Of a stretch of 64,000 bases of DNA, positions 1-10,059 are shown in pieces. Below the pieces are notes generated by a model, which saw only the letters and a program-made list of their open reading frames with translations, was not told the DNA's origin and ran no database searches. Every line of letters begins with the position of its first letter. Positions within the stretch are counted from its first letter, which is position 1. The translations under genes and the position numbers were made by a program. This DNA comes from Brevipalpus yothersi (lineage: Eukaryota; Arthropoda; Arachnida; Trombidiformes; Tenuipalpidae), in contig QZCP01000279.1 in assembly GCA_003956705.1 (NCBI GenBank), forward strand, positions 1 through 64,000, given 5' to 3'.

Positions 1-31
<31 letters not shown>

Positions 32-205
32 AATAAACAATGACGTTAGGCAAGGCGGCGTGGGAGGTAGAAGTCGATCAATGAATTCTCAATGAATGTA
101 GTGGAGAGGTGAGCATTAAGTTTCCCTCATCTTTCTCAAGATTCATCGATCCATCCATCCCCATCGGATGTGCACTTGCGTGTGTGTTTGCGGAGGAAAA
201 TCAGA

Positions 206-278
<73 letters not shown>

Positions 279-2401
279 TGGAAAGGAAAAGAGAAAGAGA
301 AAGAGAGCGAGCCGGAATGTGGATTATTCAGCCATTTGCGATCATATAGAAAGAAGTTCGACTTCATGGACACTTGCTTCACCGCTTATCTCGCTGCCGG
401 TTCAATCTCTCCAACTCTAACCTCTCTTTTCAGGCAGTTTCTTCTTGCTATCGATCCATGGACACCGTTGCACTGGAGTCGGCTCTTTCGGCTCGAAAAA
501 GGGAATATCGATCGATTACTATTAGAGATCAAATCTAGTAGAAAGAGCGCGCACTTTTTAGTGGCTTTAAGATATAGATGATTTGTATAGGGCCTTGGAC
601 TTGAATTTGATTCACATTCAAAAGGAGGGAGAGAGAGAGAATCCTTCCGATTGTTGTGCGTCTTCCACGTTTGATCGAGGAGAAGAAAGTCAGAGCAACG
701 AAGCGATTTAGTTTGCTTTGACAAGTGAAATCTCGTGAGTGACATTTTCATCAGCATTTGTTGTTACAGATAGAGAGAGAATCTTTTTCAGTTCTCTTAG
801 GTTGTTGCATTATAAACAAACCTTGAAAAAGAATTGAAGTCAATGGAGATATCAGTTTCATCTCACGATAAATAAAGCTCTGTGGTTGTTTTGAAAAAAA
901 AAGAAATGAACTCATTTTCCAGAATTTCGTAGCTTGCAAAAAGTAACGTTCTTACTCTGACGAGTATTTTGGCAAACATTGTCTCGAATATTGGAGTAAA
1001 AAGTTGGATGTTCTAAGTTCTACTGCCATCTACTGATGATGGATAAGATGGATTGGAAGTTTTCCATGAAATAACAGTTCGAATTGAAAAGTTTCGAAAT
1101 TCTAATGAACATTGTATCATTTTGAGCTGCTCAAAAAACCTGGATCATGGGAAAAGTACATTACTCCTTGGTTACTAACAGCTATGAAAAGAATGGTGAG
1201 CAATAAAGATGGGAGAAGTCGAAGTCTTTCCAAGAATAAGAACTAAATAGAATATCGTTAAATCTTACTCAATTTAATTAAGAATTATTTTTTCATCCGA
1301 AGAATGATAGTAGAAACTTCATTCTAAAATTGTCATTTGAAGATATTCATAAGTTAATTTAGTTTATTATTATGCTTGACTGAAAGTTCTTTCGGGAATG
1401 AAATGTAGGTATTCCGTGATGAAAATTCAGATAAAAACCCTAGAAAAATCTAATATTTCCATCAAATTGAATCGAATCACAAAGACTCTGGATAACTATC
1501 CAAAAGCTTCACTGATTAAAGAAGCTCATATCAAACGGATGTTAAAATTCCAATCTGACTCATCCATCAATCGATACACAACGATATGTAACGATATAAT
1601 GGAACGTATGATAGCGGTACCGAACGATGATTGGAGGCAAGTGAAAAGAATTGATTAATCTGTTTGAATCTCATTTTCATTCACCGAATGATAATATCTA
1701 AGCTTTCATTCGATTCAAGAGTATAGTAATTCATGAAAGTGTAGATGAATAATCCAAATGAAATCGGAAATATTTAACCAAATTTTTTTGAATCATTGAA
1801 ATCTCGAGATTGATCGATCAGCAAGCACTAAAGCGGCCTCTATATTTGCTGTTAAACAATCGCAATGAAATGAGTGATTGTTGACAACATTTTGATGTTA
1901 TCAGTACATCAAAATTATTAGCGGCTATTTTTTCATCTAGATTGTCACCAATCTGTGGATAATTTCAATCAATATGACCTAAACTTGTTTGTCCATTAAC
2001 AATCCACCTGAGAATGATGTGAAGTTGCCTTCTCTCTTCTTACTTGTTTGGCCGTAAAGCATCGCTCAGTGTTGGCTAGTGTTTGGATCATCAGCTGGTG
2101 GTTGATCCTTTGTGATTGTTTCCTCGATATTGATTGGTCAAGATTGTCTTCCGTTTGTGATCAAATTTCAATTTAAAAATATATCAGAAATCTTCAAAAG
2201 TGTTGTACACTCCACTGAATTGATATCGCTATGAGGAAGATTTTGTTCAATTCTAGATATACGATGACAAAGAATTTATATACATCTTAATGGTGGACAG
2301 CTTACTGATTCATCTTAAGAAGGCTCTTTTCATCCGATAAATACATAGTTCTGTTGGAAAGTGTTTATGGTGGAATACTAGTTAATCCTATTTCTTCCAA
2401 T
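1..2401. other. Gene-poor left flank with GA microsatellites
   Basis: I see no recognisable coding gene here. The stretch opens with a (GA)n tract at 1-25 and holds a longer one at about 209-275. The remainder is AT-rich. Open frames across the GA tract are simple Arg-Glu or Ser-Leu repeats and are not real proteins. The last few hundred bases probably contain the promoter and 5' UTR of the RASSF-like gene that starts at 2402. An untranslated exon could lie here but I cannot place one. Confidence 0.6.
209..275. repeat. (GA)n microsatellite
   Basis: An uninterrupted AG/GA dinucleotide tract of about 66 bp, followed by an impure GA-rich tail to about 310. A similar tract sits at 1-25. Confidence 0.95.
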
Positions 2402-3847
2402 ATGTCTTCTGGAGAAGGTAATAAAGGTGGCAATCAGCCCTTCAATCGACAATCCATGATTGGTAATTTAAACAATTGGATTAATGATCTTGGAACGGCA
2501 GCTTTAACGGGCTTGAGTTTATTTAACTTTCGGAGACGAGGTTCTAGAGGCACTACAACGTTCAATTTGGCACCTCTATTCACTCGGTCCAATTCATACG
2601 CAAATTCATCGTCCACAGACGAGGTAGATTCGGCTTCGAGTAGGAGTAACGAAGATGGTTCCATGAACTATAATGAAAATTCTGATTCTGAAGCTAAATT
2701 CCTCAATGGCACGCTAATTCCTACTTTGAAAACCAAAGAACTTATTGAATTAGATAATTTCGGTGTCGTCGAAGTTGAAAACTGTGAACTTGGTGTAGGT
2801 CATCAATTTGAGGTGAGTTCTTGGCTCAATTTCTATCTAGAATTTAAGCTCGTGATCATGGTGTTTATCTGACCAATCCTTTCTTTCCAGCCTCATGAAC
2901 TGAAAGCACCTACTTGGTGTGATTCATGCAGTCAATTCATTTGGACACCGGTTATTTTTGATTCTAAGGACACCTCGATTCGTATTATTTCACCCTTCTC
3001 CAAGACTATTCAATGTATATATTGTAAATACACCTGTCACACTCGATGTCGAAAGTTGGTTCGAATCGATTGTAAGGGAGGCTTTGATAGTCATAATTCC
3101 AAAGGAATTTCAAGTGAAAAATCCAATTCAGAGGAGAAAAATTCTGAAGAGCATGATGGCAATATGCTTTCCATTGAAAAGACTGAAGGACCATCGGAAC
3201 TGGAAAAGAAAATCGAGGAATATAATGAGAAACTCAAAAAGAGAGGCTCTGGTTTGGGCCTGACTTTACTTCCGGATGGAAAAACTTTCCGAGGATTCCT
3301 ACGTGTTCACCTTAATTTATCTAGACCGATCAGCGTCGTTGCTGGTACTCGACCTCCTTCCATCTATGACATAATCAACGATGAAGAGCCTCAATCTCGA
3401 AGAACTCTTACTTCCTTCTACATGCCTCGTAATACGGTGAAAAATTTCCACGTTAACTCCGACTACACCAGTCTTGATGTCATCAAAGCGATGCTGAAAA
3501 AGTTCAAAGTAGTAGATAATCCACAAAAATTTGCCCTTTACAGACGATATCCGGATGAGAATGGTGAAAGCACTCTTAAGCGTATTGGTGATCTTGAATA
3601 TCCACTGAGAATCGCTCTTGATTGGTGTGATTGGGAAGAACGGCAGATTGTCATGCAAGAGAATGACCACTCAGACATCGCTTGGGAAGCTTTCCTATTA
3701 CCTGAACTCAACAATTTTCTCATCATGTTGGATCGTGAGGAACAGGAGCATCTGAACCAGTTGAGATTGAAATATGACTGTTTGAAAGAGGAACTCAACA
3801 GATATATTCAATTGAAAGAGATTGCTTCCGAAGGAATCACGGTTTGA
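2402..3847 (+). CDS. RASSF1/5-like Ras-association protein (C1, RA and SARAH domains)
   Basis: Two exons, 2402-2812 and 2891-3847, encode 455 residues. The ATG at 2402 is the first in frame, and the intron has a clean AG|GTGAGT donor and TTTCCAG acceptor. Residues about 134-198 form a C1-type zinc finger: His134, then PTWCDSC at 144-150, a second CxxC (QCIYC) and CHTRC. Residues about 270-385 match the Ras-association domain, with SLDVIKAMLKKFKV and FALYRRYPDE visible. Residues about 400-447 form the C-terminal SARAH helix, which in this family binds MST/Hippo kinases. The first 130 residues are Ser/Asn-rich and look disordered. Domain order C1-RA-SARAH is that of vertebrate RASSF1 and RASSF5 (NORE1). 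The expected role is linking active Ras-type GTPases to Hippo kinase signalling; that is known of the family, not shown here. It converges on the PPM1K-like gene, with stops about 485 bp apart. Confidence 0.9.
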
Positions 3848-4331
3848 TTCGCGCATAACTCACAGCTTGTCAGAGCTTTCCTTTGCCTTCTTTCATCCAT
3901 TGAGTCATTTTTTCTTTATCAATTTTTTGCACTGGCAATTTTCAATCTGGTAAATTTATTTTTCATCGAGATAGATAAGCACTCTACACTTTTTTTTCAA
4001 AATGGAGTTTTCTATTCCAAATATGACCAAGCACACTTGAAAGCTAGCAAATTTTCTAATAGACATGCAGAAATATATTTCAATCATGCTGTAATTGGAT
4101 GCCTACTAATTTTGTTATGACTAACTCCTAATAGATCATTTTAGATTCACATTGTGTTAGTCAGAAATCCATAAGGATCATTAAATCGAAAAATAAGACA
4201 TTTAATCTGGTCAATATACTGTAAACTGTATACTGTGATAAAATTATGGAATGTAATGGTACTTCTCTCTTGGTCATATATTTTTTGCACAGAGATTCCA
4301 TAAACAAAATTGAGTAACATTTTCGAATGAA

Positions 4332-5930
4332 TCAAAAGCGATTGCTTCGACCGAGTTCTCGTCCGAAAATAAAGCTATTCACATTACGACTGGCAGGCTT
4401 ACCCCAAGCACCAAAAGGAACAATTACCACACTGGCATTATCTTCACATCCATAATGCAGAGCCTTCATGGTCAAGTTCATTAAATAGAAGGGAGGAAGA
4501 AGGAGAAAAATGAGTATCGTTAGGAATACCGGTAGATTTCATGTTTAAATTGTTGCGAACCTGATCCGTGATGAAACTAGCAGCCTCGCTTGTTTTTCCA
4601 CAACGATTAGCACAATCAATAATCTCTTGATCAGTCAGAGCAAAGGTGACACCATCGCTTGCGAGTAGAAGAAACGAATCTTTTCGATGCTTAACCTTTC
4701 ATAAGAAGAAAAAAATTTCGTTCAACGAAAAGTCTTTTCCCGCCATTAAGTACTTTACTTCTTCAGTTCGTGTGTAAGGATGAGCGATAACTCCGAATGG
4801 CTTCAAATCCAGATCTCCTAAGCAAATTAAGAGTAAGTGGAAAACAAAGTAATGAATAACATCAATATAATCAATCAGAACAACAACCAGTCGATATCGT
4901 CCCTAGAACTCAATTTTTGAAAGGATAAAGTTGACACATAGACTTGCTCCATATCCTCCATCACACCACAAAGATTAGATCACAGATCCTTCTAAATGTT
5001 CCACTTACCTATGCTAAGATGGAAAGAATCAGAAGAAAAGTTGAAGACCAAATAACGATGATTAGATGATGTCACTGACAACTTGTGAGTACTCTCACCT
5101 TCTTGTCATTGCAAGCCTTCCATTGACCAGGCCATTTCCGTTGCCTACTGCTTTTATGAAACCTCCTGATTTCAGAATTCGATCCTAAGCAAATACAATA
5201 TAATGTACTCTCAACTTTTTAGTTTGATATGATATTACAAACTTTCTCTGGTTTTGATGAGGGATTATGATCAAACGTCAACTTTCTAGCCTCTGCATTC
5301 CTACAAAGAAGTGCTCTACTGTCTCCAACATGAGCAACCACAAGCTCAACACTGTTTTTTAGAAGACAAACTGTTGCTGTAGTCCCAGAGTATATGAGTT
5401 CATTTCCAGGCCAATTAAATGTTATGTAATGTGCAAAAGAGTTATTAATTGCAACAAAAGATTTTGCTAAAACGTCTTCGAGATCATTTTCTCCTCTTCT
5501 CAGCCAATATTCAATGAAATATTCCAATCTTTTATAACAGAAATCGGCAGCCAACGGTCCTCCATGGCCATCGAACAGAGCAATATACAGGAGATCTGGT
5601 GAAATTTCTTTGACTCTATGCAGGTTGAGGATTTTAGTGTAGGAGAAGTGCTTAGATAATCGTCGAGAACTCTAACAAAACAATGCAAAAGGAGTTAAAT
5701 CTTTCTACTCACTTAATTCTATCTTCATTTGTGTTTCTACGACCAATCACTGAGGCTTGGCCCACCATTTCCATCGATATTTTCGGAATAGGTTTACCAT
5801 AATCAATTGATTGTTGTAGTAGAATGGTGAAATCAATTCGATTATCCCAAGATCCCCAGTCATGTCGAGAACGTACCGAAGAAGTTATAACGAATCTGGG
5901 AGTTTTAAAAAGACGAACGAGGTATCGCAT
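4332..5930 (-). CDS. PPM1K: Mitochondrial PP2C-family protein phosphatase, PPM1K-like
   Basis: Seven exons on the minus strand (5713-5930, 5243-5669, 5099-5184, 5009-5013, 4759-4817, 4561-4695, 4332-4463) join in phase to 353 residues. PPM1K dephosphorylates the E1 subunit of mitochondrial branched-chain ketoacid dehydrogenase and so switches on branched-chain amino acid breakdown. Diagnostic strings include YGKPIPKIS, RRNTNEDRI, LFDGHGGPLAADF (metal-binding Asp and Gly), SGTTATV, VVAHVGDSRALLCR, NGRLAMTRSIGDLDLK and VPFGAWGK near the end. The Arg-rich N-terminus (MRYLVRLFKTPRF) is compatible with a mitochondrial targeting peptide. The start is the only in-frame ATG in the first exon. The 5-nt exon CATAG is needed to give TRSIGD; skipping it would break the frame. 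The second exon uses the second AG of an AGAG acceptor. The gene is divergent from XPD, with starts about 1 kb apart. Confidence 0.93.
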
Positions 5931-6926
5931 CACAGCAACAGGCCTAATCACATCGTGTAAACGATTTCAAAAAACAAAAGACAAAAGAAAAGCTTGAAAT
6001 AGACAAAACTCGAGGCAAAATACAGTGAAAATCACTACAAAATCACTGAGTTTTCTGTAATTAAGCAAATTAATTTATCAAGAATGTCAGCACATCAGCA
6101 CTGATCTTGGAGAAAAAAATAAACATGTCTCATAAACATTTTATAGCCAAACGAGTTTTGAAGCGCGCGATTCGTGCTATTTATTTCGTCATTGATTATG
6201 AACGCTTGTTGCAACTTGATATAAGATTATTCTCACATCGATAATTAATATTTTACAATTTTCATTTGAAAAATTATATCTCATTAGCGATTAAACTAGA
6301 TTTGAATCTCAAAAATGGTCTTAAAATGGAGATGTTATTTCTTCACGACGTCGTAAGATGAAAGTTTTAGAATATTTTTTTTTCTCTCTTTTTTTGATTG
6401 ATCATCTGAATCAATTAAATATTTCAAATTAATGACCAAGAAAAATGTTCAAACTACACCAATAGTTTTCGTTGGCTCACCGATCTTTTCAATCACTTCG
6501 GTTTCTCTCATGATGAATGAAACAATTTTAAAAGATCAAAATGTAGAATCCAGAGATGAATCAATTGATTCATTCCAACATTCTCACCTAAATCATTGTT
6601 TTTCCAAAATCATTTTACTAAGGTCTAAGTTATGACTTGACTATTCATTGTGCCTTTTTAAATGGACTTTTCCTCCTTCTGCCATAAATTTTCAGCAAAA
6701 ATCAAGCATTTTACAAAGTTCAAAGCGAACAAGACAGCCCTCAGTTACCATTCTTTGAGCTCCTGAGCTTCAAGGCGTGCTTCTCACATGTTATTGTTTA
6801 CAAGTGCTTTCTCAGTTCAAATCTTTTGGTAAAGTATGTTACATTTTGGTTTATGCTCTCCGTTCTACGTGATTTGATCTGACTACCCTTTTATTGATAG
6901 TTGAAATCAGTGGCATTCTCATCATC
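5931..6926. other. Divergent intergenic region between PPM1K-like and XPD
   Basis: About 1 kb of AT-rich DNA between two divergently oriented genes. It should hold both promoters. A 67-codon open frame at 6432-6635 has no recognisable features and I do not call it. I see no clear TATA box in a convincing position. Confidence 0.5.
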
Positions 6927-9206
6927 ATGAAGATAGATATCGATGGTCTGGAAGTTCTGTTTCCATATGAATACATTTATCCAGAACAGTATACTTATAT
7001 GAGTGAATTGAAAAAATGTCTTGACAGCAAAGGCCATGGACTACTTGAAATGCCTTCTGGTACCGGCAAAACTGCTTCACTATTATCTCTCATTTTGGCA
7101 TATCAACAAGCCAATCCTTTTCAGGTTAACAAATTAATCTACTGTTCTCGAACTGTGCCCGAAATCGAGAAATGTGTCGCTGAATTAAAAAGATTGCGCG
7201 CTTATTACGCTAAGCATCAACCTGACAATAGACCTTTTGTCGGTCTGTGTTTGACTAGTAGAAAAAATCTGTGTATACATCCGATGGTCAGTAAAGAGCG
7301 AGATGGACGTGTTGTGGATGGTAAATGCTATGCTCTGACCGCATCTCATAAACGTGAATTGGCCAAAAAAGACCCAACAGTTGATATATGTTCATTTTTC
7401 GAAAAATTCGATTCTATTGGACGAGAATTATTGTTGCCATCCGGTGTCTATTCGATTGATGATCTCAAAGATTATGGTAGAGAGAAAGGATTTTGTCCAT
7501 ACTTTATGGCTAGATATGCCATGAGCTACGCTAATGTAATTGTTTACAGTTACTACTATCTTTTGGATCCAAAGATTGCTGATATGGTCTCAAAAGAAAT
7601 GTCTCGTAATTCAGTTGTTGTTTTTGATGAAGCTCACAATATTGATAATGTGTGCATCGAATCTATGTCGGTAACTATTACTAAGAGAAGCTTGGATCGT
7701 GCTCAAGCCAATGTCAATGCTCTTGCTTCAACCATTCAAAGCATACGAGAAGCAGATGAAGAAAAGCTCAAAAGTGAATATAATCGAATGGTACAAGGGC
7801 TGAGGGAAGCTAATGAGGCTAGAATGAATGATCAAATCTTGGCCAACCCAGTTTTGCCAGATGAAATTTTGCAAGAAGCTATTCCTGGTAATATAAGAAC
7901 TGCTGAACATTTCGTTAACTTTTTGAAACGTTTTCTTGAATACCTCAAAACGAGATTACGAACTCAACATGTTGTTCATGAAACGCCGGCTGGTTTTTTG
8001 AAAGACATTTTCACCAAAGTTTGCATAGAGCGAAAACCACTCCGTTTTTGTGCCGAAAGGCTGAGATCACTGATCAAAACTCTTGAAATAACTGAAATTA
8101 CAGACTTCTCACCTCTCTCACATATTTGTAATTTTGCCACCTTGGTTTCTTCCTATACTCAAGGGTTCAGCTTGATCATCGAGCCTTTCGATGATCGAAC
8201 TCCTACGATCTCAAATCCAATTCTCAATTTCAACTGCATGGATGCCTCATTAGCTATCAAGCCAGTTTTGAGGCGTTTCCAATCTGTCATCATAACATCA
8301 GGAACACTGTCTCCCCTGGATATGTATCCAAAAATTTTGGATTTCCATCCTGTTATAACCACTTCTCTCACCATGACTCTCGCTAGACCTTGCATTTGTC
8401 CAATGATCGTTGCAAAAGGTAACGATCAGGTAGCCATGTCATCCAAGTTCGAATCTCGTAGTGATATTGCTGTTATGAGAAATTATGGAATTCTTCTCAC
8501 CGAATTAGCATCGGTTGTACCTGATGGAATGGTTGCTTTCTTTCCCAGCTATCTTTATCTAGAGACGGTAATCGCATCATGGTATGAGCAAGGAATCATT
8601 GATAACTTGTTGAGAAAGAAGCTTCTCTTCATCGAGACAACCGACGCTGCAGAAACAAGCTTAGCGTTACTCAACTATATAAAAGCCTGCGAGAATGGCC
8701 GTGGTGCCGTTTTGCTCTCTGTTGCTCGAGGTAAAGTATCGGAGGGAGTCGATTTCGATCATCATTTGGGCCGCTGTGTAGTTATGTTCGGCATTCCCTA
8801 CGTGTACACCCAATCAAGGATTCTTAAGGCCAGGCTTGAGTATCTCAGAGATCAGTATCAAATACGTGAAAATGATTTCCTGACCTTCGATGCGATGAGA
8901 CATGCCGCTCAGTGCGTCGGACGTGCTCTTCGAGGTAAAACAGATTATGGTATTATGTGTTTTGCTGACAAGCGGTTTGCTCGTTACGATAAACGAGGAA
9001 AATTACCGAAATGGATACAAGAGCACCTAAAAGATTCCCTATGTAATCTGAGTACAGAGGAGGGCGTTCAAATAGGGAAGAGATTCCTTCGTCAAATGGC
9101 TCAACCTTTCACCAGAGAGGATCAATTGGGCATATCGCTTTTATCTGCCGAACAGTTAGCCAATGAAGAGATCCGAAAGAGCATAATCGAAAAAGTTGCT
9201 GCTTAG
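6927..9206 (+). CDS. ERCC2: TFIIH DNA helicase XPD/ERCC2
   Basis: One uninterrupted exon encodes 759 residues; human XPD has 760. XPD is the 5'-3' superfamily 2 helicase of TFIIH, used in nucleotide excision repair and bridging the CAK kinase to core TFIIH. The Walker A motif MPSGTGKT places its lysine at residue 48 and the DEAH box starts at residue 234, both as I remember for human XPD. The four cysteines of the 4Fe-4S cluster fall at 116, 134, 155 and 190, again the human positions. The C-terminal helicase motifs include GIPYVYTQSRILKARLEYL and AAQCVGRALRGKTDYG. I chose the ATG at 6927 because the protein then opens MKIDIDGLEVLFPYEYIYPE, matching the family N-terminus. A gene this long without introns is unusual beside its intron-rich neighbours, but all key residues are intact, so it does not look like a dead retrocopy. 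Confidence 0.97.
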   Translation: MKIDIDGLEVLFPYEYIYPEQYTYMSELKKCLDSKGHGLLEMPSGTGKTASLLSLILAYQQANPFQVNKLIYCSRTVPEIEKCVAELKRLRAYYAKHQPDNRPFVGLCLTSRKNLCIHPMVSKERDGRVVDGKCYALTASHKRELAKKDPTVDICSFFEKFDSIGRELLLPSGVYSIDDLKDYGREKGFCPYFMARYAMSYANVIVYSYYYLLDPKIADMVSKEMSRNSVVVFDEAHNIDNVCIESMSVTITKRSLDRAQANVNALASTIQSIREADEEKLKSEYNRMVQGLREANEARMNDQILANPVLPDEILQEAIPGNIRTAEHFVNFLKRFLEYLKTRLRTQHVVHETPAGFLKDIFTKVCIERKPLRFCAERLRSLIKTLEITEITDFSPLSHICNFATLVSSYTQGFSLIIEPFDDRTPTISNPILNFNCMDASLAIKPVLRRFQSVIITSGTLSPLDMYPKILDFHPVITTSLTMTLARPCICPMIVAKGNDQVAMSSKFESRSDIAVMRNYGILLTELASVVPDGMVAFFPSYLYLETVIASWYEQGIIDNLLRKKLLFIETTDAAETSLALLNYIKACENGRGAVLLSVARGKVSEGVDFDHHLGRCVVMFGIPYVYTQSRILKARLEYLRDQYQIRENDFLTFDAMRHAAQCVGRALRGKTDYGIMCFADKRFARYDKRGKLPKWIQEHLKDSLCNLSTEEGVQIGKRFLRQMAQPFTREDQLGISLLSAEQLANEEIRKSIIEKVAA

Positions 9207-10059
9207 AGGGTCATCAAAAATCGTTCTTCGATATCGATATCGATTCGTTGAGTCTCTTTACTTGCATTTTAATTTCAGATCCTGGACTGAAAAATTCGTC
9301 TTTCAATTCCTTGTAAAAAACAAATTTTTACTATATTTTTCTACTTTTGAATCCAATTCTATAATCATTTCAAGACCGGTTTAAAGTAACTCACGATGTT
9401 GGAATAGTTTTTATCATTTTGAATTATATCGCGTTTAACATATAGTTTTGTGCCATCTGAAACATCAAGAGCATAGTGTACTGATACGAAATGATGAATG
9501 TTCATTAGTGAAGCAATCCCAATAGAAAAAGAAAATTATTCAAGTTTGGGAGAAAATGATTCAACAGAGCTTTTCATGTGATCTATCATAAACGTGATGC
9601 GAGAGGATGTTCTTCATGCTCCAGTCTCCTCATAGAGATGACAATGGACTATGGGCTCAAGGGACAGGAAGTGGCAGTAAAAGAACGTTGTCCAAAGAGT
9701 CCAAATAGTAGAATAACTCGGAAAAAATTTTTGTTCTAAACCCTGATCAAAGTCCGAATCGAACTCATGAAAGGAGCTAAAAAATGTGAGCCACCAGCTG
9801 GCTCTGGGAGAGCTCACATGTATGTGAGTGACGTAAGAGAGGCTGAACTTCATGATGAAGTCTTCATCTGATGGAAGTGAATTTCATGTTACGTGTTACA
9901 TGTTGCAATCAAGTTAATTCTCTTATTCTGGGACATTCAAGAGTGAGAATCCAATCTTGGTGAGTTTGTCTCAATTGGAATCATTCTTCAACTGATGATT
10001 GACCAGTTTACATCGACCATATTGAAACTTGTGTGTGTGAATAAGATAAGTGAATAATC
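9207..10059. other. Intergenic region, XPD to TyrRS
   Basis: About 850 bp with no recognisable gene. It holds the 3' UTR of XPD and the promoter and 5' UTR of the tyrosyl-tRNA synthetase gene. Short open frames here have no family features. Confidence 0.5.

Noticed and set aside
109..581. Several open frames with long Arg-Glu or Ser-Leu repeats around the GA tract
   Set aside because: A GA dinucleotide repeat is open in all frames; the flanking residues show no protein features. The same applies to frames at 14040-14341, 20026-20643, 21338-21658 and 36134-36367.
1398..1658. An 86-codon plus-strand frame rich in Lys and Ile
   Set aside because: It does not resemble any family, has no splice context and is short for AT-rich DNA. 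I could not support it as a gene.
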